Positions 11,141 through 23,828 of a DNA stretch of 64,000 nt are shown piece after piece. Each line of letters begins with the position of its first letter. Position 1 is the first letter of the stretch. This DNA is from Ridgeia piscesae. Its lineage: Eukaryota > Annelida > Polychaeta > Sabellida > Siboglinidae. The translations under genes were made by a program, and so were the position numbers. The stretch spans positions 240,001-304,000 of the forward strand of contig JAODUO010000135.1 of assembly GCA_025642075.2 (NCBI GenBank), given 5' to 3'. The notes beneath the pieces were generated by a model, which saw only the letters and a program-made list of their open reading frames with translations, was not told where the DNA came from and searched no databases.

Positions 11141-12346
11141 TTGTTCTGAGTGACATTTAAAAGTACAGTTAAATTCAAAATGGAGGATAGCATCGGCCAT
11201 AATGGTTTTCCTCATCATTCTCTCGAGAATAGAAACGGTGTGTAACTGTTACCTGCTACGCTTTTTGTAGAAAGCTGCGAACGTTATAAAGTTACAATGA
11301 CTCTATATTTTCTAAATTTCTACGAAGATTTTACAAACTATGTCAAAGAAATATTTATTTCCCCCTGCAACGAGATATGACATGGAGTTGTCAGTTGGTG
11401 GAGCGATAACCAAACAGTGACATTGTCATGCGATCGACTTTTGAAATTGACGGCCCTTAACGTAATTCACCTCTTTTGAAATGAGCCTAAAAGTAGCGGC
11501 ATGTGAATAAAAAGAAACCTTAAAACCGGACCCGCAACTGCTAAACGTTTCCAGTGGGACAGGTCTAAAACAAGCCCAATTCCGCGGGAAAACCGCGGAC
11601 CTGGCAAACACTGGTGTGCAACACCACCTAGTGGATGGATATACGTGTCGCCACCTGGCGTGGTACATTAGAATATTTTCGGGAACCAAAGACAGCAAAG
11701 TGAATGAATGTGTGTATGTTCATTAGAACGCATATTTGTAATGTTTTTTCTCGTGTTTTTGTACCTTTAGTTGGACGAATGTTTGTATACCTTCGGTCCG
11801 CATGTTCATGTACACGACCTTAAATTTGCGTATACCGGATGTCATGAATCCTTACTATCATAGTATCAATTTATATTATTGCAATGTTCATTCAAAGATT
11901 ATTTAAATCATACGATTTTCGTGACTCGTCCCCTGATCTGAGGGCCAAGGGGTGTGCTAATTACACCCTGAGAAAACATTAAGGGGCGCTGATATGGCAA
12001 GAAGTATCGGATGCTTCCATTTTGTTCATAACTTCCTTGTTCAAGTGCCATCTGGATGTTTTGAGGGATTACTACAATAGTATTTATTAATCAACCACTA
12101 GTCGTTTTCTCTTCCTACCACGTTTGTTTCGATTGGGATTCCAGTGCACCAGGAAATGTGCCACGGCACGTCACGTCACGTCACATTATTACTATTTTAT
12201 CAACAGAATGAGAACATACGCAGTACAATCTAAAACATGCTGCGTCATGTATTGTTCGATATCGTACATAAACTCTTGAACTTGACTGTGTCTGGTTTAC
12301 ATTTGTCACTCGTTTATCTGTTTTCTTTAATAATATTAGTAATAAG

Positions 12347-12348
<2 letters not shown>
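11141..12348. other. no gene recognised
   Basis: AT-rich intergenic sequence. A GC-rich motif GCGGGAAAACCGCGGACCTGG near 11583-11603 recurs in similar form near 18815-18835, suggesting a shared old repeat. Confidence 0.4.

Positions 12349-12428
<80 letters not shown>
12349..12428. repeat. (TA)n microsatellite
   Basis: Nearly uninterrupted TA run, about 120 bp beyond the 3' end of the minus-strand GPCR gene. Confidence 0.97.
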
Positions 12429-12549
12429 AATGTGTAACCATAAGAGAACCTCGCACGTATGTTTCCAAACGCATGCGCAATCAACTCAGTCATACTTGCT
12501 GTTGCGTTTTGCTGCAGTTCGTCAATTGCTGAACTATACCTTTACGTAG

Positions 12550-13509
12550 CTACCTTTGACGGCAACGAATGAACTCGTTGGCGGCGACGAACGTGATCCA
12601 GACTTTCTGTCTTAGCGAACGATGAAGGACAATGTACAAGAAGCTGTTCAAGAACGAATTGCACTGGAACAACCAAACAGAATAGAATCCCACCCGCATT
12701 ACAATGTCCTTGCTTTGCACGGTGAAACGTAGCACGGCACTCACTAGAAGAGGTACAGTAAGGGCAAGCGCGACGAAACAGATGACGAGGATGTTTCTGG
12801 CGGAGCGAACGGCCTTCAGCGTCACCAGACCTGAGTTCGCCGAGCCACCGCTGATCGACTGCACCTGTGCTGAGACGTGGCGGTGGACTCGCACGACGAC
12901 GACGAATATTTGCACAGTGGCATAGACTAACGCCAGTTCCGGAAGGACAACCGAGAAGGCATAACCGACGAGCGAGAGAATGGACACGGTGGCGTTATTC
13001 TTCTCTGGCCTGGAGGAGCAGTTTTCGTTGTTCCACGCCACAACCAGCGCGAGTCTTGACGCTGCCAGAATGGAGCCAACGATCCAGTTGAAGACAATGA
13101 TTCCGTAGCAGCGGTTTCGCGAGAACAACTGTTCGTATTTGAGTGGCCGCAGTATGGCGACCATCTTTGACAAGGCTACCCATGACTGACTGTGTTGTGA
13201 AGCGAAGCCGAAAAACCACATGCAGAACATGTTTATCTTCGGGAGGTACTCGGTCATGTTTCGTACGTTCGGAGTTGCCCTTGAACACAAGGCTGCACTG
13301 ATGGGCATGCTGGTGCACCCGGCGGCGAGGTCGGATACAGAGAGCGACAGCATGAACCACACCGTGCGGTCTTGTCGCAGTTCGGCAAACTTGATCAACA
13401 GCGCGATTAGGATGGAATTCATGGTAATGTTCAGAACAATCACGCAACTGATAACAACAGGTCTCACGTCGCTGAACTCGTTCTCTTCCACGCTTACATT
13501 CAGAGGCAT
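12550..13509 (-). CDS. orphan class A (rhodopsin-like) GPCR, intronless
   Basis: A 319-residue seven-transmembrane receptor in one exon, starting at an ATG at 13509. Hydrophobic segments lie at roughly 17-41, 50-74, 92-117, 134-157, 178-206, 238-262 and 270-296. N-terminal and loop N-glycosylation sequons are NVS (4), NMT (84) and NAT (172). TM2 has the family LSVSDLA with the conserved Asp (about residue 60). The DRY box at the end of TM3 is replaced by SKM (114-116) before ILRPLKY. TM6 has a proline (253) but lacks the usual CWxP. TM7 reads NSFLNSFLY in place of NPxxY. The ligand cannot be inferred. The intact frame argues for a functional gene with unusual activation motifs. A possible polyadenylation signal on this strand is at 12083-12088. 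Confidence 0.88.
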   Translation of the reverse strand: MPLNVSVEENEFSDVRPVVISCVIVLNITMNSILIALLIKFAELRQDRTVWFMLSLSVSDLAAGCTSMPISAALCSRATPNVRNMTEYLPKINMFCMWFFGFASQHSQSWVALSKMVAILRPLKYEQLFSRNRCYGIIVFNWIVGSILAASRLALVVAWNNENCSSRPEKNNATVSILSLVGYAFSVVLPELALVYATVQIFVVVVRVHRHVSAQVQSISGGSANSGLVTLKAVRSARNILVICFVALALTVPLLVSAVLRFTVQSKDIVMRVGFYSVWLFQCNSFLNSFLYIVLHRSLRQKVWITFVAANEFIRCRQR

Positions 13510-13777
13510 CGTCTACAGTTCAAAGTCACCTTTTAGGCCGACGACTTGCACGCTCTTGACGACAATTCATACGTCGCAAATTTCTATACACAAACTATTT
13601 GCTGATCTATAGAGTTCCCTTCGAGCACTTAGCGCTGAGATCGTCTGATAGTTGTATGGCCCAACGTCGTATTAGCACAGCCGTCATAGTCACATGATCC
13701 ATTGCGTATATCAACATCATAATATTTTGACGACATGTATGGTAAGATATACAAATATATATGTGACGTCACGGCTG

Positions 13778-13779
<2 letters not shown>

Positions 13780-13812
<33 letters not shown>
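13780..13812. repeat. (TA)n microsatellite
   Basis: Short pure TA run upstream of the minus-strand GPCR. Confidence 0.95.
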
Positions 13813-13813
<1 letters not shown>

Positions 13814-13866
13814 CATTTTCTTGAAACTGTCGCCCTCTCATATTCACACACCTCTCACACTGTCTC

Positions 13867-14096
<230 letters not shown>

Positions 14097-14511
14097 CTAT
14101 ATTACTATATAGATATACACATAGACACACAGAATCACAAAGATGTGTAATCAGTTACAATGACCATAATTGTGTCACCACTCCTCACTAATTAGAAATA
14201 CTGCTTCTCTGAATTAAGAGCAATCACTCAATGCCGTCAACTGGTAGTATTGTCCTCCATCACTGACGACGCAATCAATCTAGAAATGTTAGGGTACCGT
14301 CGACGAATGCGTAATCGCCCACAGGAACCGATAGTAATTACGGAAAACGTCGCGTTTGGTAGAAGGTCATTTACAACAAGTCTACTACAAGCAATCCGTG
14401 TCTAGGAGGATTGTGGGATTGTGGTCGATTAAGTCAAGCTATGTTGGAACCAATTTGTTGTGCCATTACTATTTATTGACATTGATGCGGTGTTTTTCCA
14501 AGAAGTGTGTG

Positions 14512-14513
<2 letters not shown>

Positions 14514-14585
<72 letters not shown>
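14514..14585. repeat. (TA)n microsatellite
   Basis: TA run with one TTA interruption near 14545. Confidence 0.97.
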
Positions 14586-14771
14586 CTGGCAAGCATTCAA
14601 GTTGATGCAGCAACAGAGAAAGCTCGAGTTCCAGCTTTCGTTTTCACCCGAGGAATGTAATGAGAGTAAACATGATTGATCGTAGCTGTCTGGAATTTCT
14701 TGCTGGAGCGAACATTGACATCAGATATACTGGTTGTGTTGATGTGAGGACTTAATAGGCGATTGAACAAA

Positions 14772-16650
14772 TCATGAAAATAATCCGATGCTGCATAGCA
14801 ATGATTTCAGAAGCGGCACTGAGCGAGAAAAACGAGGAGAACGCGTGACTACACTTGCCAAACAATTTTGGACACGTTGAAGTTTTGCTATATCCTTGTT
14901 TGCAGTATTGTTAAGAAAGGAATTGCAATAGTCAAGTCTGCTGCTTACTAGAACTATTGTAACGGTTTCGGCAAGCGAAAGTGAGATATACCATCGAATA
15001 CAGCGAATATCGCGGATACGGTAAAAACAGCAGCGACATGTTTTCGATATATGTTGTTTGAAATTGAAGTTTTCATCAAACGTTACTCCGAGATTTAACA
15101 CTGAGGACGCAGGTTTGATACACTGACTCAAAAATGTGTCGGAAAAAAACATCAAGTTTTCTACGCTGCGTTGGGGAATCAATTATGAGAAATTCGATCT
15201 TATGTGCATTAAGCTTTAATTTACAATTATCCATCCACAGGGAGACGTCTTGGAGATAATCCCTGTGCGGATTTAGGGAGCGACAAGTACCAGACGTGGC
15301 CACGAAAATGTAGATTTGTATGTTATCTACATAAAGGTGATGATCCAAGGTGTGACTTTTATTAATAGAGCATAGTGGCGTTATACAGAGAGTGAAAAGC
15401 AATGGCCCCAAAATAGAACCCTGGGTGACACCACATGAGGTGGGCAGCATATTTGAGAAACAGTTTTCTAACTTAATGGTTTGCCGTCTAACAGTCAGTC
15501 GGGTAAGAAAAAAGCCAGCACAATGCTGGGCCAGAAATGAAAACGTTGTTGTCAATTGTGTCAAATGAGGTAGATATATCAAGCAGGGTCAGTGCGGTAA
15601 CTGCCATTATAAATAAATAATAATAATAAATGTATTTGGTATAGCGCCACATCCATAATCGTTCGTGGCGCTTCACAATGTTAAGGCTAATGTCACAATG
15701 TACTTTTTAAAAACAGTTTATATGGAGTGAAAATGTTTGTACGGACACTGCGACACATTGGATGAATCAGTTGACGGTTATCTACAACCTTTTCAATTAG
15801 TTTTGAAATACAGCTCAAGTTGGAAATGTGTCTATAGCTATTTAGGTCTTCTTTAGGCAGAGATGTCTTCTTAACAACTGTGTTTACATGCGCGCATTTG
15901 AAATCATCAGGCAATACGCCGGAGCATAGTGATGTATTCATAATGTCTGTTATTGGTATAATCAATACGTCAACACATACTTTAAGGAGTATGGTCGGGA
16001 TTGGATCAAGATCACAGGGTTTACTTGGAGACGACATGAATAATTTTCTCACTTCAGCGATTGTGGCTGGTTTAAACGATACGAGTTGAGAAATCACTTC
16101 TGGAAACTCAGTATTTACAATGTCTGGAGTAAGACCCGTGTAAGCGGAATTGATATGGCTAATGTTGTGGCTAGAAGAATCACACCATGACTTGATTGAT
16201 GCATGGTACAGAGAGGGAGAAGACCGCCTGTGTAAGATTTGATTTATACGTTTCCATAACTGTTGTGGCGTAGCAGAGTTGTTTGAGACCATACTTTCGT
16301 AATAATCCGATATCGCGTTAGCCATTTCTCGATTACATCGATGCCATTGTCGTGAGTAGCGTGACCTGTCCAGGGATGAACGCGATTTACACCAAACACG
16401 TTCCAGATAGCGACGGCGCCGTTCCGATTGTGAGATATCCGGGGTCATCCAAGGAGCTAGCGACTTTTGTGACACATATTTAGACTTATTGGGTACATGT
16501 TTGTCAAGCAGTCTTAAGTATTTGGCGGTACTCTTCGTATAACCATGATACATTTTCTTTAGGATGTGTAACAAGGATGTGAGGATATCAGTCATTAATG
16601 CTGCGATGTTGATATTGTCATTGGCTCTGTAAAACACGTTGTGCTTGGAT
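14772..16650 (-). pseudogene. CR1/Jockey-group LINE, 5'-truncated and broken ORF2
   Basis: Minus-strand fragments read in order as a non-LTR retrotransposon ORF2. About 16650-15693 encodes the region between endonuclease and reverse transcriptase (APWMTPDISQSERRRR) and the first RT block (DLDPIPTILLK; LNSYRHISNLSCISKLIE). 15600-15490 gives VTALTLLDISTSFDTIDNN, RT motif A. 15470-15200 gives GVTQGSILGPLLFTL and YVDN in place of the catalytic YADD. 15110-14772 gives LGVTFDENFNFKQHI and VSSRLDYCNSF with LQRVQNCLA, the thumb/C-terminal region. Frameshifts and an insertion at 15606-15690 break the frame, and the catalytic aspartate is changed, so it is inactive. The endonuclease domain is missing, as in typical 5' truncation. 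Confidence 0.88.
15606..15690 (-). mobile_element. SINE-like tail inserted in the LINE
   Basis: On the minus strand, GAAGCGCCACGAAC and GTGGCGCTATACC precede a (TTATTA)n tail. It interrupts the LINE between the first RT block and motif A, and the LINE residues expected in between are absent. The GCGC hairpin-like motif followed by an ATT-rich tail resembles SINE 3' ends in marine invertebrates. Confidence 0.5.
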
Positions 16651-17489
16651 GCGACTGGAGTTTATTTTATTTTGTTCAATGATCGGTGGCTCCACGTGGT
16701 GATTAATGGCTAATGTTAATAAGCAATGACAATAGGTATCACTGCGGTTTGATCAGTAGGAAGATAGAAGGATTTGGGGGAGAGCGGGAGAGCAAGAAAT
16801 GAGCCGAGCCACGAGGCTGTGTTTTCCAGTGGGAAATGATAATTTACTTTGGTGAATTTAATGTGTCTTGGTTGTAATTGTATAATAACATTTGAGCCAT
16901 GTAACATTTGAGCTACTATTCCTCCTTGATATTTGATACTAGTTATTAAGAATCGTGTAGATCCCTTCGTATTACCACGTGTAAAATCCTCTGACATGGG
17001 CTTGTAACTACCGGGTAATGATGCCACAGCTAACCGTTATGATTGTCATGTATATTGAACTGTGCAGCAGCATGCCACGTAGAGTGTACGTTTAACACTG
17101 AGGGTGTGGTTCTGGATTAGAAGCGGCAAATCACTGTATAAGGTATTTAATTCAAATTGCCACTATTCCAAATACTATCTATGTGGGTCTATAAATAGTA
17201 TTGAGTGTTGTTTTGGTTAAGTGCTAGTAGCGATATATGTATCGTGAGAGAAAGTGTTTAGTGTCACAGCGCGGTTGTTGTGTTGTTGGCTATGGACCAC
17301 AAATGAAGACGTTGTAGTTTAAAATTTCTGTTTTTGCAAACTGTTGCCTACAAGTCTGGATGTTGGGCAGTAGGGTGGTCGCTAGGAGTCAGCACTGCTA
17401 CGCACAATGTTTACGTGTAACAACAATTTGGGTTGCGTGATCCTTTAAGGTTTCCTTGGATGACATTAAAATGGTTAGCCTCGGTTACC
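16651..17489. other. no gene recognised
   Basis: A 103-codon minus-strand frame at 16716-17027 has no recognisable motif and does not continue the LINE. Otherwise AT-rich spacer. Confidence 0.4.
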
Positions 17490-17995
17490 CAGGCTCCGTG
17501 AGGTGGCAGCACTTTTAAGCCCCTCAACTGGGAAACTAATGCTCTGCCAAGGCGGCCTTACTCCAGATTAGGGTAGAGACGCTGATTGGCTCTCAGGCCA
17601 ACTATGAAATAAAATTAAAATAACGATTATACTTCTACAACATAATGATATCCTATGAAAAGTATTCAACATTGAACTTACATTAACAAAAAAATTAGTA
17701 AAAATTCAAATTTACAGTTGTTTATAAAATATGAATTACGGCAGGATTAACCAGTATACGTGAGGTGGCAGCATTGTTTAGTCCCACACGGATAGCATAC
17801 AAATTAAATAAGGATACCTCTTTTTATCAAATAATGCTGTATTATAAAAGCAATTCAAAATTAAACTTATATTAACACAAAATAAATAGAAATACATATT
17901 TTCAGTTGTTTATAAAATTAGAAATTACGGCAGGATTAACCAGTATCCGTGAGGTGGCAACATTGGTTAGATCACACGGATAATATCAAAAGCCG
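17490..17995. repeat. tandem repeats (~189 bp) sharing CGTGAGGTGGCAGCA
   Basis: CGTGAGGTGGCA(G/A)CA occurs near 17497, 17759 and 17948. The last two lie in clear tandem units of about 189 bp that also share TACGGCAGGATTAACCAGTA and CAGTTGTTTATAAAAT. The first copy is in a more diverged context. Confidence 0.65.
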
Positions 17996-18472
17996 GCAGA
18001 ATTAACAGACTGTCTTCTCGTCGTAGTTACGCAACCGACCGACAGTCGGTTAAGCGAGACTATTATCGTGGTAGACGTCATTGATTTACACGTGATGTAG
18101 AACCATACTGTTGTCCTACAGCGTGACTGCTTCACTGATGATTTTGCAGTAGGAAGCATGTCTTCCTGACGTCTGACTGTGGACATAGTCGTGATTGATT
18201 CTTGTATTTTTGTATTACATATGCATGAGATTCTTCCGTGGAACCGCGGATTCGTGGATTCGTGAACCTGATTTGGACGTTTCTGTGATTCGTACAAATC
18301 CGGAGTTTCGTTTTTTAATATGGGGAAAAACTCGTCAAAAATCGAAATAAAATTCGATTACTGGCGTAATGTGCATTCGCGACCTTCGGTTTTTTTTAAG
18401 TAAGCCGCTTTTTGATTAGCTAGGAACTGTGAATCAGGGCACAGCTTGCAATTTGCGCACGCGTACCATTTG

Positions 18473-18721
18473 CACGCGCACGCACACGCACACGCACACG
18501 CACACGCACACGCACACGCACACGCACACGCACACGCACACGCACACGCACACGCACACGCACACGCACACGCACACGCACACGCACACGCACACACGCA
18601 CACGCACACGCACACGCACACGCACACGCACACGCACACGCACACGCACACGCACACGCACACGCACACGCACACGCACACGCACACGCACACGCACACG
18701 CACACGCACACACAGCACACG

Positions 18722-18791
<70 letters not shown>
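18473..18791. repeat. (CACACG)n followed by (TA)n compound microsatellite
   Basis: About 240 bp of near-perfect CACACG hexamers pass into (CA)n and then about 55 bp of (TA)n. Frames of 104-149 codons on both strands (Val/Arg, Cys/Ala, His/Thr) are repeat artefacts. Confidence 0.98.
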
Positions 18792-18792
<1 letters not shown>

Positions 18793-20376
18793 CATCATTA
18801 TCAGCCAATATTGTGCGGGTTTCCCGCGGACCTGGTCAGGGTATTTTTCTTATGAATCGCTTCGATGATATAAGATAAGTTGAATAATTTTTTTTAAGTT
18901 TCTGCGTCAGTATATCGGCAAAATGCCTGACAGTAGCCATGGATACAGTTATTTTATTAATTCAGGCCGTTAAACTGACTTTGGGAGTTATTTTGAAGTG
19001 GATTGTCAGCAAGTAGCCGGCGAGTAAGGTGGGCCGTAGCGCCGTAGTCGGAGTTTGCCGGGGCCAGGTCGGCGAAAATCTTGAACGTTCTTTAATTTGA
19101 AATTTCTTTCGAATACCCTGGAATGTTCTTGAATTTCACTAAATGTTCTTGAAGAGTGTTTCATCGCATGTCTTTGGCTACTCGCCCGCTACTCTTCATA
19201 GTGTTGATTGTTATTTAGTTTCCATCACCGTATTTGCTTTATGGTTGATATAATCGTCACGCTGCAACTGAAAGGTGACTACAAATTAAGATACAAATAG
19301 TTTAGTGGATAATGATTATAAATTAGGATATGGACAAATCGCCACGACATGCAACATTTAGTGCTCTGCACGAAGCAATCTAAAAATAAAAATGCCACAT
19401 GCAATGAGCGAGCGCTCGCCTGTCATTCCCACAAATTGGCATCACGTTCACCACCAATTGCACTGCAAGCATAATACTCGAGGCTATGTCAAATACCACC
19501 TGTTGGAAAGCGAATGAAGGAAGGAATCCCCGAGGAAATATATATTAGATTGAATAATGAACTAAAACGTCTTAAGACAGGTATATACCAGGGAACCAAT
19601 GGCAACATTGTGTTTTAAATAACATCACATCCTCAGTGTGACAGTGATCTTGGGTGATTCTTCTGAGGATTTTGGGAAATTGTGGAATTTACAATCTGTT
19701 TTGTGTTTTGAAAATTATAAACACACTACAGTCCAACTGTTTGCAGAGTACTGTTAACTTTCAGTGTTTGAGATTATATGCCACATTTGAAGGTGTATTA
19801 CAAGAAAGTAGTCTGAAAATATATTAGGTTATATCACAGTCAATTTTGTCTTTATTTTTTTCTTTATGACCCCCTTCTTCCTCAGTTAGCCGAGCAGCTT
19901 GCAAATTTTCCCCGGAAGTGACTCGCCTCCTCTCACATGCTTGATTATATAATTTGGGGTGTGTGTATGTATTTGTCTTGGTGTTTGATTACTGTCATAA
20001 TGATGTCATAACGGGGACATATGGATTTATATTGTATGGTTATCACACCTGATGGGTTCAGTATAATATGATAGCTAAAATAATTGAATTAACCGCAATG
20101 GCTGTTTGTAATAACTTCGTACATTATACTAGATGTGGTTAATGTGACAGGTTGTTTACATATAATTGATGTCTGTGTCATTCTGGATGTTGTATTGAAA
20201 TACATGGGTCCTTTATTTTGATTTATTGTAATTGTTATCCTTATGTATTGTTGTATATACTATGACATACTTTTGGTGTTTGCTGTAACACGTGTTATTG
20301 TTACAGGGTCTTGTCTTGTTTGTGTGTGAATAAAGAAGTGATTGAAACGAAGATCCAGCGCTCCGCGTCCATCCTT

Positions 20377-20378
<2 letters not shown>
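18792..20378. other. no gene recognised
   Basis: The segment just after the microsatellite carries TTTCCCGCGGACCTGG (18820s), a motif also present near 11590. The rest is AT-rich with no coding signal. Confidence 0.4.
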
Positions 20379-20803
<425 letters not shown>

Positions 20804-20805
20804 GA

Positions 20806-20859
20806 GTTTCCTTGGTTGTCGGATGGCCCGCTCCAATGCAAAATATTGGCTACGCCACT
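20806..20859 (-). mobile_element. hAT-like terminal remnant, second copy
   Basis: Read on the minus strand it starts CAGTGGCGTAGCC and continues ATTTTGCATTGG, similar to 7051-7104 in sequence and in its microsatellite neighbour. No partner terminus found. Confidence 0.35.
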
Positions 20860-20918
20860 GTTAAGGCCACCTTCAGTTTATCTATTCACAAAGGAGTGAT
20901 TCCGAGAATATAATTCTG

Positions 20919-20921
<3 letters not shown>

Positions 20922-20975
<54 letters not shown>
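20922..20975. repeat. (TA)n microsatellite
   Basis: Pure TA run immediately 5' of the LINE fragment. Confidence 0.97.
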
Positions 20976-20978
<3 letters not shown>

Positions 20979-20995
20979 ATATTTAAAAAAAATGT

Positions 20996-21858
20996 GACAG
21001 AAGCCAATCGAAAAACTACAGACCTAGATATCTGACATCAATATGTTGTAAACTAACGGAGCATGTTTTATACCACACCATCATGGGACATCTAGACAAC
21101 AACAACATCCTGAGCAACTCTCAAAACGGTTTCCGAGCAAAGCACTCATGTGAAAGCCAACTAATTACAACCGTTGACTTCCTAGCTGAAGCTTTAAACA
21201 ACAAGAAACAAACAGACATTCTCATCTTAGACTCCTCCAAAGCTTCTGACACTGTCCCCCATCTAAGATTTCTTCACAAACCCCAATATTACGGTATACA
21301 ACGAAAGACCCGGCAATGGATCAATATCAATACTTAGCTGACAAATTCACACAAACAATACACACGTGTTCTCGTGGGTCCCGCAGTGTATCATACTTGT
21401 CCCTTGTGTTTCTGCAGTACACAAATTACAATCATGAATATATCAACTGTGTGGGATCCATATCGCAAATGTCAAATAAACCAAATATAAAAACAACCAG
21501 CACAGAGCTGCCCGATTTGTATTACGTGATTATTCAAGAGAAAGTAGTATGACTAAGATGTTAACAACACTAAATGGTAATGTCTACAGAGCCGGAGGAA
21601 AGGCGCAAGACTTTCCGTCTTCCATGTAGTGTTAAACAAATAGCAGTCAGTTTACCAAGCTACCCCAACACGTATAGCCGTCACACCAAATCAAATAGTC
21701 ACTACCACTTCATTCCCCCATCAGTTAAAACTGACGTTTTCAGACATAGTTTCTCCCCTCGCACAATTAAAGACTGGAATTCCCTTAGCTCAGAAATATC
21801 CAGCTGTGACAAAATAAAAACGTTCAAATGCAAAAAAGAAAATATCTTGTTAATTTAG
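20996..21858 (+). pseudogene. Jockey/CR1-group LINE with internal deletion
   Basis: The 5' part encodes RT-domain sequence: MGHLDNNNILSNSQNGFRAK, then HSCESQLITTVDFLAE and a motif A-like ILDSSKASDTVPH (normally a F/D-rich AFD motif). After about 21330 the RT core is missing. Sequence resumes with AARFVLRDYSRESSMTKML (about 21507-21565) and the C-terminal signature TDVFRHSFSPRTIKDWNSLS (about 21730-21790). Several frame changes are present. It is a dead copy lacking the catalytic centre. Confidence 0.85.
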
Positions 21859-22706
21859 GTATAGGGCGTGCAAGTCTCGCGCGCGAAAACGAGGCTAGGG
21901 CAGTTGGGGGCAGGAGGTCCATATGCTCCATGTTAACATATAGGACTTTGTTTTGTTTTGGTCGTAATAATCGAACTGTCCCGAAATAGCGTATTTCAGT
22001 TATATTGTCCGAAGAATTATTACAAGCAGAAGCAGTGGAACATTTAGCCGGTGACAATAATCACGGAAATCATGAATTTTAATCGATTATTATGGTGGTT
22101 GCCATGGCAATAGCGGCAAGTAGTTGTGTTGGGCGATCTTGACTAATAATGAAGAGTGCCAGTTTTCACGCAGTACAACCTGTTTGGGCCAAACGTATAC
22201 ATGTGTTATGATTATGTGCATTTAGACAACTTGTCAGATATAAGTGCTTATCGAAACCACAACGTACAGCAATGTAAAACGTAAACCCCGTAAAAGACAC
22301 ATACGGCCTAGCATCGTGTCTATTATCTGCACTACGTAAATCGCTATGTGTCTATGATAGTGTGATAAACTCAATATTAAATCGGACATTTAAGATAAGA
22401 AACGTATAACACAAGATATTTATGATTTTCCTAGTATTCATCAGTCGGAAGCTACAACTGTCATCCATCGTTAGAATATTATTCTTGTGTCCAGTCCCCA
22501 ATTAGTCTCGCTTAGTCCCCAATAAGCTCCAGTCGCGCGGAGTCACGCCATGTATCGTGACCCACTTGCAGGCCCTATTGGGAACCCGAATGGTTTTCCC
22601 CATTATCCATGTTGATGTAGATGGGACGTAACCGTTGGTCTGTGAGATGCACAGGGATCCATGCGTGACACATTTAAGTCGGTTTGTCAAAGCAGCTTCA
22701 CAATTC
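21859..22706. other. no gene recognised
   Basis: A 62-codon minus-strand frame (22502-22690) lies in slightly GC-richer sequence but has no recognisable motif. Confidence 0.35.
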
Positions 22707-22892
22707 TACTACCACCACCACTACCACTACCACCACCACTAACACCACCACTACCACCACCACTACCACCCCACTAACACCACCACTACCACCCCACTAA
22801 CACCACCACTACCACCACCACTAACACCACCACTACAGCTACCGATATCACTAACACCACCACTACCACTACCACTACCACTACCACTACCA

Positions 22893-22941
<49 letters not shown>

Positions 22942-23153
22942 CTACTACTACTACCACTACCACTACACTACCACTACTACTACCACTACCACTACTACTA
23001 CTATTACTACTACTACTACTACTACTACCACTACTACTACTACTCTGCTACTACTACTACTACTGCTACTACTGCTACTGCTACCGCTACTACTGCTACT
23101 CTACTCACTACTACTCTACTACCACTACTCTACATACTACTACTACTACTACT

Positions 23154-23221
<68 letters not shown>

Positions 23222-23828
23222 TGACTACTCTCTGCTCTCTCTACTGACTCTACTGCTACTACTCTCTACTACACTACACTAGCGACATACTCTGATTGAC
23301 TCTACTACTACTCTACTCCCTCTACTGCTCTTAAGCTACTACTCTCACTACAACTGCTACTGACTACTACTACTCTACGCATCTAGTAGCTCTACTACTG
23401 CTACTACTCACAGCTACTCTGCTCTAGCTGCCACTGACTACTGCTACACTAGCACTACTACTACTACCACTACCACTACCACTACACTACTACTCGACTA
23501 CAACTACGCTACAACACTACGACTACACTACCACTACCACTACCACTACCACTACCACTACCACTACCACTACCACGACCACGACAACCACTACCACTAC
23601 CACTACCGCTACCGCTACCGCTACCGCTACCGCTACCGCTACGACCGCTACCGCTACCGCTAGCTAGCTACCGCTACTGCTACTGCTACTGCTACTGCTA
23701 GTAGCTGCAAACTCTCTCTGCTCTCTGCTCTCTACTGCTACTGCTACTGCTACTCTACTACTACTACTACTACTACTACTACTATTACTACCATACTACA
23801 ACTACAACTACTACTCTTGGTTCTACTA
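22707..23828. repeat. ACT/ACC triplet-repeat region, ~1.1 kb
   Basis: Mixed (ACC ACT)n, (ACT)n, (GCT ACC)n and related triplets, with many small slips and CTCT interruptions. Frames of Ser/Gly or Val repeats on the minus strand are artefacts. Confidence 0.95.

Noticed and set aside
18358..18878. Frames of 104-149 codons on both strands
   Set aside because: Products of CACACG and TA repeats; present in nearly every frame.
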